Below the pieces are notes generated by a model. It searched no databases. It was not told the origin of the DNA and saw nothing but the letters and a program-made list of their open reading frames with translations. Made by a program: the position numbers and the translations under genes. From positions 9,632-73,631 of the forward strand of contig NZ_CAMPGZ010000001.1 of assembly GCF_946885725.1 (NCBI RefSeq): a DNA stretch of 64,000 nt. The letters run 5' to 3'. Below, one piece after another: positions 55,342-63,277 of the stretch. The DNA is from an uncultured Nocardioides sp. (GTDB taxonomy: Bacteria > Actinomycetota > Actinomycetes > Propionibacteriales > Nocardioidaceae). The stretch's first letter is position 1, and each line of letters opens with the position of its first letter.

Positions 55342-55953
55342 CTACCCGGCCTTCGGCAGGCCGAGCCCCGTGTCCCGCAGCTCCAGCGCGGCCAGTGCGC
55401 GGACCACGTCGGGGTCGCCGTCGCGCCACGCGCGCACCGGGTCGTCGCTGATCCGCGCCAGCCGGTGCAGCGGCTGGTTGCTCATCGCCCGCAGGGCGAA
55501 CAGGTCCAGGTCGGCGCCGGAGTCGACGAACCGGCGGCCTGCGCTCGCCGTCCGGATGAAGCGCCAGCGTAGCGGCACGTAGAACGCGACGACGACGAGG
55601 ATCGGGATCGACCCGACCGCCAGGGACAGCCAGAACGCCAGCGTCTGCACGGCCTCCACCTGCGCGGCCCCGGCCGCGGCGATGCGGTCGGCGGCGTCGC
55701 CGGCACCGTCGAACGGCGCCCGCGCCTGGTCGCCGACCAACGGTAGGCCGCCGACCGTGCCGCCCGCGTCGCGGAGCTTGCCGGCGAGCCCGGTGCCGGC
55801 CTCCTCGATCTGCTCGCCCGGAGCCGCCAGCGCGAGCGTCGCGTCGCGCACGACCTGCGAGAGCCGCACCCACAGCGCGATCCAGAGCACGAGCAGGAGG
55901 TCGCCCAGCACCTGCCGGGCCTGGTGACCGGGAGCGTCCGCGTAGAGCTTCAT
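55342..55953 (-). CDS. Membrane protein with two helices, unknown function
   Basis: A 203-residue protein with membrane helices at about 17-35 (VLGDLLLVLWIALWVRL) and 103-128 (LAFWLSLAVGSIPILVVVAFY). The loop between them is Gly/Ala-rich with amphipathic heptads (AAPGEQIEEAGTGLAGKLRDA), probably extracytoplasmic. The cytosolic C-terminus contains FALRAMSNQPLHRLARISDD. I do not recognise a family. The ATG at 55953 follows GACGAT by seven bases. It lies just upstream of the DUF2252 gene on the same strand, 36 bases away, and may be co-expressed. Confidence 0.75.
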   Translation of the reverse strand: MKLYADAPGHQARQVLGDLLLVLWIALWVRLSQVVRDATLALAAPGEQIEEAGTGLAGKLRDAGGTVGGLPLVGDQARAPFDGAGDAADRIAAAGAAQVEAVQTLAFWLSLAVGSIPILVVVAFYVPLRWRFIRTASAGRRFVDSGADLDLFALRAMSNQPLHRLARISDDPVRAWRDGDPDVVRALAALELRDTGLGLPKAG

Positions 55954-56000
55954 GCCGCGCATCGTCCCCCGACCGGTCCGGGACTACGCAGGCAGGAGGC

Positions 56001-56201
56001 CTACTCGGAGGGCTGCGGCACCTCGCAGTCGTCGACCTTCGGGTTCACCCCGACGTAGTTCAGCGGGCCGGCCACGACGGTGACCGCGATGGTGCCGGCT
56101 TCGGCACAGCTCGTGTCGTCCCCGGCGAGGTAGCCGCGCTGGAACGCGGCGACCAGGCCGACCAGCAGCCAGAGCACGACGAGGACTCCACCGATTCGCA
56201 T
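56001..56201 (-). CDS. Small membrane protein, 66 residues
   Basis: The protein starts MRIGGVLVVLWLLVGLVAAF (one membrane helix or lipoprotein-like signal). A second hydrophobic stretch (GTIAVTVVAGPLNYVGV) follows, flanked by Cys in DDTSCAEAG and DDCEVPQP, which could form a disulfide outside the membrane. Similar 65-70-residue proteins occur in other actinomycetes without known function. No clear ribosome site; the start is the only plausible ATG. Confidence 0.7.
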   Translation of the reverse strand: MRIGGVLVVLWLLVGLVAAFQRGYLAGDDTSCAEAGTIAVTVVAGPLNYVGVNPKVDDCEVPQPSE

Positions 56202-56242
56202 GGCCGGGGTGTGCCCCGGTCGGAGAGGTCCCAAACGCCCGG

Positions 56243-57463
56243 CTACTTGAGCTCTGCGGACGTCTTGCCGAGGAGTCGCCGCGCGACGATCAGCTGCTGG
56301 ATCTGCTGGGTGCCCTCGAAGATGTCGAGGATCTTGCTGTCCCGCGCCCACTTCTCGAGCAGCTCGTGCTCGCCGTACCCGAGGCTGCCGGCGAGCTCGA
56401 CACAGCGCAGCGTGATGTCGCTGCCGGTGCGTCCGGCCTTGGCCTTGGCCATCGACGCCTCGAGCGAGTTGGGCTTGCGGTTGTCGGCCAGCCACGCCGC
56501 CTGGAGCGTGAGCAGGTAGGCGGCCTCCCAGTCGCTCTCCATCTGGAGGTACGTCGCCGCGGCGGCCGACTGGCTCAGCGCCGGGCGGTCGTAGTCGATG
56601 GTCACGCCGGACTGCTCGAGCAGCTCGCGGGTCAGCTCCAGCGAGGCGCGGGCGCAGCCGAGCGCCATCGCGGCGACCAGCGGGCGGGTGTTGTCGAAGG
56701 TCGCCATCGCGCCGGCGAAGCCCTGCTTGACGTCGATGTCCGGCGACCCGAGGAGGTTCTCCTTCGGGACGCGGCAGTTCTCGAGCCGAATCGTGGCGGT
56801 GTCGGACGCGCGGATGCCGAGCTTGCGCTCGAGCCGCTCGACGGTGAGGCCGGGCGTGCCCTTGGGCACCACGAACGACTTGATCGCCGCACGGCCCTTG
56901 GACTTGTCGAGCGTCGCCCACACCACCACATGGTCGGACCGCTCCCCCGAGGTGACGAAGATCTTCTCGCCGTCGAGGACGTACTCGTCGCCGTCCAGCC
57001 GGGCGGTGGTGCTGATGTTGGCGGAGTCGGAACCGGTGCCGGGCTCGGTGATCGCCATCGACGCCCAGACGCCCTTGAACCGCTCGGCCTGCTCGTCGTC
57101 CGCGACCGACGCGATCGCCGAGTTGCCGAGGCCCTGGCGCGGCATCGAGAGCAGCAGCCCGACGTCGCCCCAGCACATCTCCATGATCGAGAGCACGGAG
57201 GCGAGGTTGGCACCGTTCTTGGTGCCGCCGTCGTCCTTGGCCGGCTCGTCCTCGCTGCGCCGTACGCCGGACGCCCCGGCGCCGCTCGCCTGCCCGGACT
57301 CCGACAGCCCGTCGATCATCGCGGCGAGCATGTCGAGCTCCTTGGGGTACTCGTGCTCGGCGCGGTCGTACTTGCGGGAGTTTGGCCGCAGCATGTTCAT
57401 CGCGACCTGGTGGGCGTTGCCGATGAGCGGCCGGAACTTCTTCGGGGTCTCCAGGTTCAGCAT
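56243..57463 (-). CDS. Acyl-CoA dehydrogenase
   Basis: A 406-residue FAD-dependent acyl-CoA dehydrogenase. The FAD/substrate signature ASMAITEPGTGSDSANI lies near 135, the second signature segment GSLGYGEHELLEKWARDSK near 360, and the typical C-terminus DIFEGTQQIQQLIVARRLLG. An insert at about 50-85 is hydrophilic (GVRRSEDEPAKDDGG), unusual for the family. Its ATG overlaps the stop of the preceding acyl-CoA dehydrogenase gene by one base (TGATG), so the two are translationally coupled and may form a heteromeric enzyme like the alpha2-beta2 dehydrogenases of steroid side-chain degradation. The substrate is unknown. Confidence 0.92.
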   Translation of the reverse strand: MLNLETPKKFRPLIGNAHQVAMNMLRPNSRKYDRAEHEYPKELDMLAAMIDGLSESGQASGAGASGVRRSEDEPAKDDGGTKNGANLASVLSIMEMCWGDVGLLLSMPRQGLGNSAIASVADDEQAERFKGVWASMAITEPGTGSDSANISTTARLDGDEYVLDGEKIFVTSGERSDHVVVWATLDKSKGRAAIKSFVVPKGTPGLTVERLERKLGIRASDTATIRLENCRVPKENLLGSPDIDVKQGFAGAMATFDNTRPLVAAMALGCARASLELTRELLEQSGVTIDYDRPALSQSAAAATYLQMESDWEAAYLLTLQAAWLADNRKPNSLEASMAKAKAGRTGSDITLRCVELAGSLGYGEHELLEKWARDSKILDIFEGTQQIQQLIVARRLLGKTSAELK

Positions 57464-58821
57464 CAGACGAGCACCGTCCCTTCCATCACGCCGACGGCCC
57501 GTAGGTCGCGGTACCACCGCTCCACCGGGTGCTCCTTGACGAAGCCGTGGCCGCCGAGCAGCTGGACGCCGTCGTTGCCGATCCGCATGCCGCGCTCGGC
57601 GCAGAGCTTGCGGGCCAGCGCGGCCTCGCGGGTGAAGTCCTTGCCCTGTGCGGCGCGGGCGGCCGCGCGGTAGGTGACCAGGCGCATGCCCTGCAGCTCG
57701 ATGCCGATGTCGGCGACCATGAACGCCACGCCCTGCCGGTGGCTGACCGGCTCGCCGAACGCCTGCCGCTCGTTGACGTAGGGGATCACGTAGTCGAGCA
57801 CCGCCTGCGCGGTGCCTACCGCCAGGGCGCTCCATGCGACGCGTGAGAGGCGGACGCACTCGGCGGTGTCGGAGGCCGTGCCCAGCAGCCCGATCTCGCC
57901 GACGCGCACGCCGTCGAGGACGACGCGGGTCAGCGCCGCCGCCCGCAGCCCCATCGCCGGGTCGGCCTCGATCCCCACCCCCGGCGTACCGGACTCGACG
58001 ACGAACATCCGCGGCTCGCCGTCCAGCATCGCACCGACCACGAACAGCTCGGCGTCCGCACCGCGCGGCACCATCGACTTCACGCCGTTGAGCACGTAGC
58101 CGTCGCCATCGCGGGTGGCGGTCGTCGCGGGCGTGAGCGGGTCGAACAGCGGCCGCGGCTCGGTGAGCGCGAGCGCCGCCGCGGGGACGTCGTCGCCGGT
58201 GAAGGCGGGGAGGTACGTCGCCTGCTGCTCCTCGGTGCCCCAGAGGCTGAGCGCCGTGGCGACGGCCCCCGGCGCCAGCGAGGAGACGGCGAGGCCCATG
58301 TCGCCGCGGGCGAGCGCCTCGGCGACCAGGGCGCCGGCGGTCGCGGAGCGCTCTGTGGAGATGCCGCCGAGGGACTCGGGGACGCCCAGCAGCGGGAGGC
58401 CGATCTCGCGGACCGCGGCGAGCACCTTGTCGGGCGTCGCGCTCGCGTCGTCGGCCTCGGCGGCCGCGGGCCGCAGCACCTCGTCGGCCAGCTCGGTGAC
58501 GACATCGACGAGCATCTGCTCGTCCTCGGCCGGAGTCAGGTCGAACAGGTCCGTGCGCGGTGCGCTCGGGACGCGCGCCGGGGTGCCGCGCCGACTGCCG
58601 GCCCGGGCGAACCGGCGGTTGACCGCGCCGACGGTGCGGAAGCCGGTGCGCGTGGCCTCGAAGACGGCCCGCTCGGTGGGCCGGCGCAGCCCGAACCGGT
58701 CGAGCACCGGGAGCTGGGCGAGGCGGTTCAGCGCGGAGACGGCGAAGCCGATCGGGTCGGCCTTGTCGTTGGCCGTCACTCCGTGGCGGCTGCGGGCCGG
58801 GGCGGGGTGCGAGGCGGTCAT
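57463..58821 (-). CDS. Acyl-CoA dehydrogenase, atypical
   Basis: A 452-residue acyl-CoA dehydrogenase homologue with an N-terminal extension of about 95 residues before the first family helix (DEQMLVDVVTELADEVLRPA). The usual T-E-P-G-x-G-S-D is replaced by LALTEPRPLFDPLTPA, and the C-terminus ends GVMEGTVLV without the following I-Q and Arg. The GGHGFVKEHPVERWYRDLR segment is intact. This degeneration fits a non-canonical subunit that complements its coupled partner. TACAGT lies six bases before the ATG, with a 17-bp palindromic operator overlapping it. Confidence 0.9.
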   Translation of the reverse strand: MTASHPAPARSRHGVTANDKADPIGFAVSALNRLAQLPVLDRFGLRRPTERAVFEATRTGFRTVGAVNRRFARAGSRRGTPARVPSAPRTDLFDLTPAEDEQMLVDVVTELADEVLRPAAAEADDASATPDKVLAAVREIGLPLLGVPESLGGISTERSATAGALVAEALARGDMGLAVSSLAPGAVATALSLWGTEEQQATYLPAFTGDDVPAAALALTEPRPLFDPLTPATTATRDGDGYVLNGVKSMVPRGADAELFVVGAMLDGEPRMFVVESGTPGVGIEADPAMGLRAAALTRVVLDGVRVGEIGLLGTASDTAECVRLSRVAWSALAVGTAQAVLDYVIPYVNERQAFGEPVSHRQGVAFMVADIGIELQGMRLVTYRAAARAAQGKDFTREAALARKLCAERGMRIGNDGVQLLGGHGFVKEHPVERWYRDLRAVGVMEGTVLV

Positions 58822-58829
58822 GCCGAAAC

Positions 58830-58846
58830 TGTAACTGCGAGTTACA
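58830..58846. promoter_or_regulatory. Palindromic operator over the acyl-CoA dehydrogenase promoter
   Basis: TGTAACT-GCG-AGTTACA is a perfect 7-3-7 inverted repeat overlapping the TACAGT -10 candidate of the minus-strand operon. It sits where a TetR- or FadR-type repressor would block transcription. The cognate regulator is not identifiable; the TetR gene at 60634 is a candidate only by proximity. Confidence 0.65.
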
Positions 58847-58924
58847 CAGCCGGCTAGGGAAGCGCGTCGTGGCGCGGGTCACGCCGTGCCGGGACCACGA
58901 CGGCGTCTCCCTAGGATGTCCGCC

Positions 58925-59539
58925 ATGCCCGACGTACCCGTCTCCCCCGACTCCCCCGAGCTCCCGAAGGGCGGCACGGTCCGCCCGATCACGCGCTGGG
59001 GCGCGGACGTCATGCACCGGGTGCAGGAGCCGGTCACGGAGTTCGACGACGACCTGCGCTCGCTGGTCGCGGACATGGTGGCCACGATGTACGCCGCCGA
59101 CGGCGTCGGGCTCGCGGCCTGCCAGATCGGCGTGGACCGGGCGGTGTTCGTGTTCGACTGCCCCGACGACCAGGGTGTGCACCACCGCGGCGTGGTGTGC
59201 AACCCCGAGCTGTACCTCCCTGAGGGCAAGAGCCGCCGCCTCGACGACGGCGACGAGGGCTGCTTGTCGCTGCCCGGCGCGTTCGTGCCGCTCGCCCGGC
59301 CGGACTTCGCCGTGGTCGAGGGCCAGGACGAGTACGGCAAGCCGGTGCGCTACGCCGGAAGCGGTCTGCTCGCGCGCTGCCTGCAGCACGAGACCGACCA
59401 TTGCAAGGGCACGGTCTTCGGCGACCGGCTGAACCGGCGCGCGCGCAAGAAGCTGTTCAAGGAGCACGACGCGGTCGCGAAGGACTTTCCCGACGACTGG
59501 CCGGTGCACGGCGAAGGCTGGGGCGCCGGCGCGGAGTAG
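58925..59539 (+). CDS. def: Peptide deformylase
   Basis: Removes the N-formyl group from nascent proteins. All three metal-site motifs are present in this 204-residue protein: GVGLAACQIG (about 60), EGCLSLPG (about 114, Cys ligand) and the HETDH motif in CLQHETDHCKGT (about 155). The N-terminal 20 residues are Pro/Ser-rich and the C-tail of about 30 residues is acidic, both common in actinobacterial enzymes. The ATG follows TAGGAT by seven bases (leaderless). It is not next to fmt, unlike in many bacteria. Confidence 0.95.
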   Translation: MPDVPVSPDSPELPKGGTVRPITRWGADVMHRVQEPVTEFDDDLRSLVADMVATMYAADGVGLAACQIGVDRAVFVFDCPDDQGVHHRGVVCNPELYLPEGKSRRLDDGDEGCLSLPGAFVPLARPDFAVVEGQDEYGKPVRYAGSGLLARCLQHETDHCKGTVFGDRLNRRARKKLFKEHDAVAKDFPDDWPVHGEGWGAGAE

Positions 59540-59555
59540 CCGCGCCCTGCGCGGC
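59539..59555. terminator. Short hairpin between def and the zinc-ribbon gene
   Basis: GCCGCGC/GCGCGGC with a three-base loop right at the def stop and three bases from the convergent gene's stop. It is stable but lacks a T run. Confidence 0.45.
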
Positions 59556-59557
59556 CG

Positions 59558-59950
59558 TCAGGGCAGCAGGCCGGAGAGGTCGTTGCCGAGGTCGGTCAGC
59601 ATGGACGGCCAGAACACGGCCGGGACCACCACCATCCAGGCCAGGAACGCGAGCGCGCCGAGGATCGCGTGGCCACGCACGACGTGCAGCCACACCGCCG
59701 CCACCGCTGCCGGGACGACGAACGTGACCGTGCTCGGCATCCGGTAGGCGAACCACGCCGCGATGCCGACGTACGCGAACCCCGCAACGACCCGGCGCGT
59801 CAACCGGCGCGTCGTTCGGCTCCGGTTCGTGCGGCGACGCAGGCTCTGTGCGGCGAGAACGTCCTTCATCGGCAGGTGGCAGCCGAAGCACATCGACGAC
59901 GTGGTGCTGACGGTGCCGGTGCACACCGGACAGACGACGACGTCGGACAC
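59558..59950 (-). CDS. Zinc-ribbon membrane protein of unknown function
   Basis: A 130-residue protein with an N-terminal zinc ribbon (CPVCTG and CFGCH, about 7-24), a basic linker RRRTNRSRTTRRLTRR, and two or three membrane helices (VVAGFAYVGIAAWFAY, VTFVVPAAVAAVWLHVV, ILGALAFLAWMVVVPAVFW). The arrangement recalls other small zinc-ribbon membrane proteins in Gram-positive bacteria. The GTG start has AGGGGG five bases upstream. The function is unknown. Confidence 0.8.
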   Translation of the reverse strand: MSDVVVCPVCTGTVSTTSSMCFGCHLPMKDVLAAQSLRRRTNRSRTTRRLTRRVVAGFAYVGIAAWFAYRMPSTVTFVVPAAVAAVWLHVVRGHAILGALAFLAWMVVVPAVFWPSMLTDLGNDLSGLLP

Positions 59951-60047
59951 GAGAACCCCCTGTGAGTGCGGCCGCCCATGCTAAGGCGCGCGACCCACTG
60001 TCGACGTGCGTTTCGAGCCCTCCGCGGCCCGGGTGTCGCCGCCTCGG

Positions 60048-60563
60048 TCAGCGACCCGGTGGCGGTGTGAGGTGGTAGCGGGCGACCACGTCGTCGATCC
60101 AGTCGGGCTGCTCGAGCACGAGCCCGTACCGGTCGGCCAGGTCCTTCACCGCAGCCGGGTCCGGCGGGCCGTCCGCGGCCAGCGCCCCCATCCGTCGGAA
60201 GAAGTGCTCGAAGCCGGCGGGGCTGATCACCTCGATCATCCGGGCAGGCACGTCGCCCGCGTTCCACATCGTGTGCGTCTCACCGCGCGGCTTGGTGATG
60301 TAGCCACCGGCGCCGAGCACCACCTCGCGGTCACCGGAGCGGAACCCGATCTCGCCCTCGGTGACGATGGAGTACTCGTCCTCGCGCGTGTGCCGGTGGG
60401 GCGGCACGCAGGCACCCACCGGGAACGGATGCTCGACGATCGACACCTGCCCGTTCGTCTGCTCGCCGTCGAGCTTGAAGACGACGCCGATCGTGCCGAG
60501 CCCGACACTCTCCCCCACCCCGGGGCGGACCACCGTCAGCTCGGGTGTCTGGGTCAGCTCCAT
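60048..60563 (-). CDS. Cupin domain protein
   Basis: A 171-residue single-cupin protein. The metal-binding motifs are PPHRHTREDEYSIVTEGEIG (His, His, Glu; about 52-71) and THTMWNAGDVPARMIEVISP (second motif with His). The substrate is unknown; quercetinase-like and germin-like members share this layout. AAAAGGAG lies about seven bases before the ATG. It is divergent from a TetR regulator gene 70 bases away, with a small dyad between, so it is probably under that regulator. Confidence 0.9.
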   Translation of the reverse strand: MELTQTPELTVVRPGVGESVGLGTIGVVFKLDGEQTNGQVSIVEHPFPVGACVPPHRHTREDEYSIVTEGEIGFRSGDREVVLGAGGYITKPRGETHTMWNAGDVPARMIEVISPAGFEHFFRRMGALAADGPPDPAAVKDLADRYGLVLEQPDWIDDVVARYHLTPPPGR

Positions 60564-60583
60564 GGTCCGCTCCTTTTCGTCAT

Positions 60584-60593
60584 ACACTGGTGT
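60584..60593. promoter_or_regulatory. Small dyad between cupin and TetR genes
   Basis: ACAC-TG-GTGT forms a short dyad inside the 70-base divergent gap, next to TATGAC that could be the cupin -10. A local TetR operator is a reasonable guess but the dyad is short. Confidence 0.3.
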
Positions 60594-60633
60594 TCGATCA
60601 ATGTCGTCTCCGACGGGAGCGGTGTCAAGGCTG

Positions 60634-61233
60634 ATGGAGAAGTACGCCGAACCGTCCAGACGGCCGTACCGGAAGTCCCGGCGCGCCGAGGAGGAACAGC
60701 GCACGCGGGCGAGGATCGTCGACGCCGCCGAGGCCCTGCACGGCACGGTGGGTCCGGCGCACGCGACCATCGCGGCCATCGCGCGGAAGGCGGGCGTCAC
60801 TCGCGCCACCGTGTACCGGCACTTCCCCGATGACGAGGCGTTGTTCCTCGCCTGCTCGGCGCAGTGGCTGGCCCGGCAGCGCCTGCCGGACCCAGCTCAC
60901 TGGGCGGTCCACCAGGACCCCGTGGACCGCCTCGAGGCCGGCCTGGCCGACGTCTACCGCTACTACCGCGAGGCCGAGCCGATGCTCCGGCGGGTCATCC
61001 GCGACGCGGACGCCGTGCCCGAGCGCGTGCGCGCCGCCCGCCTGGCGGCGGAGCGCGCCTGGGTCGAGGCGCTGCTCGAGCCCTTCCCCGGCCGCAGCAA
61101 GGTCCGCAGGGCCGCGGTGGCCCACGCGGTGTCGTTCCCGACGTGGAGCTCGCTCTGCGTCGAGGGCGGGCTGTCCGACCGGTCCGCCGTCGCGCTGATG
61201 GCGGCGATGGTGGGTGCGGCTCAGCGGCGCTGA
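60634..61233 (+). CDS. TetR family transcriptional regulator
   Basis: A 199-residue regulator. The N-terminal HTH is typical (TRARIVDAAEALHGTVG to IAAIARKAGVTRATVYRHFP, about 24-70); the ligand domain is all-helical. A basic stretch RRPYRKSRRAEEE precedes the HTH. It is divergent from the cupin gene, its most likely target and an indicator that the inducer may be the cupin enzyme's substrate. The last 13 bases overlap the end of the convergent trmH gene. The ATG at 60634 lacks a strong ribosome site. Confidence 0.9.
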   Translation: MEKYAEPSRRPYRKSRRAEEEQRTRARIVDAAEALHGTVGPAHATIAAIARKAGVTRATVYRHFPDDEALFLACSAQWLARQRLPDPAHWAVHQDPVDRLEAGLADVYRYYREAEPMLRRVIRDADAVPERVRAARLAAERAWVEALLEPFPGRSKVRRAAVAHAVSFPTWSSLCVEGGLSDRSAVALMAAMVGAAQRR

Positions 61234-62024
61234 AGGGCGTAGCAGGCGACCGCCGTGGCGGCGGCGACGTTGAGGCTGTCGATGCCGGGCGCCATCGGGA
61301 TGATCGCCCGCCGGTCGGCGGCCTGCTCCCAGCGGGGCGACAGGCCGTGCCCCTCGCCGCCGAGCACGAGGGCGACGCGGTCGAGGCCGCGCACCGCGTC
61401 CTCCAGCGGTACGGCGTCCGGCGCGAGCGTCATCGCGACGGTCGTGAAGCCGCGCCGGGACAGGTCCGGGAGCGCGTCGTACCAGTCGGCCACGCGCGTC
61501 CAGGGCAGCGAGAAGACCGCGCCCATCGCGACCTTCACCGAGCGGCGGTAGAGCGGATCAGCACAGCGCGGCGAGAGCAGCACGGCGTCGACGCCGAGCG
61601 CAGCGCCCGACCGCAGGATGGCGCCGACGTTGGTGTGGTCGACGATGTCCTCGAGCACCAGCACCGTGCGCGCACCGTCGAGGACGTCGTCGACCGACGG
61701 CAGCGGCCGGCGGTGCAGCGACGCCAGCGCGCCACGGTGGACGTGGAAGCCGGTCACCTGCTCGGCGAGACCCTCGGTGACGACGTAGCAGGGCGCGTCG
61801 GCGGTCGCGAGCACGTCGGACAGCCCCTCGAGCCAGCGCTCGGCCATCAGGAACGACCGCGGCTCGTAGCCGGCCTCCACCGCGCGGCGTACCACCTTCT
61901 CGCCCTCGGCGATGAACAGCCCGTGCTCGGCCTCGAGGCTCTTGCGCAGCTCGACGTCGCGCAGGTCGCGGTAGTCGGCGAGGCAGGGCTCCTCCGGGTC
62001 GGTGACCTCGACGAGTCGAGCCAT
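61221..62024 (-). CDS. TrmH family RNA 2'-O-methyltransferase
   Basis: A 267-residue SpoU/TrmH enzyme methylating a ribose in tRNA or rRNA with SAM. The knot motifs are VLVLEDIVDHTNVGAILRSG (motif 1, about 128), ALVLGGEGHGLS (motif 2, about 215) and IPMAPGIDSLNVAAA (motif 3, about 245). The N-terminal substrate-binding domain begins after residue 15 (DLRDVELRKSLEAEHGLFIA). Its ATG overlaps the cysG stop by one base (TGATG), so it is translationally coupled to cobalamin/siroheme genes, possibly only for expression level. Confidence 0.92.
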   Translation of the reverse strand: MARLVEVTDPEEPCLADYRDLRDVELRKSLEAEHGLFIAEGEKVVRRAVEAGYEPRSFLMAERWLEGLSDVLATADAPCYVVTEGLAEQVTGFHVHRGALASLHRRPLPSVDDVLDGARTVLVLEDIVDHTNVGAILRSGAALGVDAVLLSPRCADPLYRRSVKVAMGAVFSLPWTRVADWYDALPDLSRRGFTTVAMTLAPDAVPLEDAVRGLDRVALVLGGEGHGLSPRWEQAADRRAIIPMAPGIDSLNVAAATAVACYALQRR

Positions 62025-63277
62025 CAGCCGCGGCCGGGGTACGTCGCGGGGTTCGCCACGGCGACGACCTCGCCGACGACCACGATCGCCGGCGGGCGCA
62101 CCTGCTCGCTCACGACGGCCTCGCCGACCTTCTCGAGCGTCGACAGCACGGTCCGCTCCCCTGGCATCGTGCCCTCCGACACGATCGCCACCGGCGTACC
62201 CGGTTCGCGGCCGCCGTCCAGCAGGGCCTGGGCGATGGCGGGGAGGTTTTGCACGGCCATGAGGAGTACGACGGTGCCACGCAGACGCGCCACGGCCGGC
62301 CACTCGACGAGCGACTCGGGGTGGCCGGGTGGGAGGTGCCCGGAGATGACGGTGAACTCGTGCGCGACGCCGCGGTGCGTCACCGGGATCCCCGCGACGG
62401 CGGGCACGGAGATCGCGCTGGTGAGCCCGGGGACGACGCGGCAGGGCACGCCGGCCTCCGCGCAGGCGATGGCCTCCTCGTAGCCGCGGCCGAACACGAA
62501 CGAGTCGCCGCCCTTGAACCGCACCACCCGCTTGCCGGCCAGCGCGCGGTCGACGATGACCCGGTTGATCTCCTCCTGCGCCGCCGAGCGACCGCGCGGC
62601 AGCTTGGCCACGTCGACCAGCTCGACGTCCGGCGACAGCTCGTCGAGCAGCTCGCGCGGGGCGAGCCGGTCGGCGACGACGACGTCGGCCTCGCTCAGCG
62701 CGCGCCGGGCGGCGACGGTGACGAGCTCGGGGTCGCCGGGACCGCCCCCGACCAGAACGACCTCGGCGGTGCGCTCGGAGTCGTGCGGTGCGGTGATGGC
62801 GCCGTCGCGCAGCCCGGCGACGATCGCGTCGCGGATGCGCGCGGAGCGGCGGGGCTCGCGGTTGCCGACCACGGCAACGGTCACGCCCGCGTGCCGGCCG
62901 ACGGCAGGCGTCCAGGCGGTCGCCCGGGGCGCGTCGTCGCTGCGCACGCAGAAGATCCGCCGCTCCTCGGCCGCGGCGCTCACGCGCTCGTTGACGGCGC
63001 GGTCGTCGGTGGCGGCGATGACGTACCACGCCTCGTCGAGGTCGCTCTCCTCGAAGCCGCGCCGGTGCCAGGTGATCTCGCCGCCGCCGACCAGACCCTC
63101 GACTGCCGGGGTCACCTCCGGCGACACCACGACGACATCGGCACCCACCGCGATCAGCCCGGGCACCCGGCGCTGCGCGACGTGCCCGCCACCGACCACG
63201 ACCACGCGCCGACCGGCCAGCCGCAGCCCGGAGGGGTACGGCGGGAAGTCCTGCTGGTCGACGACGGGACCGGTCAC
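62024..63277 (-). CDS. cysG: Uroporphyrinogen-III C-methyltransferase / precorrin-2 dehydrogenase fusion
   Basis: A 417-residue bifunctional enzyme. The N-terminal NAD-dependent precorrin-2 dehydrogenase has VVVVGGGHVAQRRVPGL (about 25) and the CysG signature near 100. The C-terminal SUMT domain begins VVLVGGGPGDPELVT (about 172) with the ring-methylation signature VVRFKGGDSFVFGRG (about 253) and ISGHLPPG. It makes precorrin-2 for cobalamin and sirohydrochlorin for siroheme. The GTG start overlaps the cobT stop (GTGA), and the next start overlaps its stop, so cobT-cysG-trmH are coupled. Whether the dehydrogenase domain also chelates iron cannot be seen. Confidence 0.92.
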   Translation of the reverse strand: MTGPVVDQQDFPPYPSGLRLAGRRVVVVGGGHVAQRRVPGLIAVGADVVVVSPEVTPAVEGLVGGGEITWHRRGFEESDLDEAWYVIAATDDRAVNERVSAAAEERRIFCVRSDDAPRATAWTPAVGRHAGVTVAVVGNREPRRSARIRDAIVAGLRDGAITAPHDSERTAEVVLVGGGPGDPELVTVAARRALSEADVVVADRLAPRELLDELSPDVELVDVAKLPRGRSAAQEEINRVIVDRALAGKRVVRFKGGDSFVFGRGYEEAIACAEAGVPCRVVPGLTSAISVPAVAGIPVTHRGVAHEFTVISGHLPPGHPESLVEWPAVARLRGTVVLLMAVQNLPAIAQALLDGGREPGTPVAIVSEGTMPGERTVLSTLEKVGEAVVSEQVRPPAIVVVGEVVAVANPATYPGRG

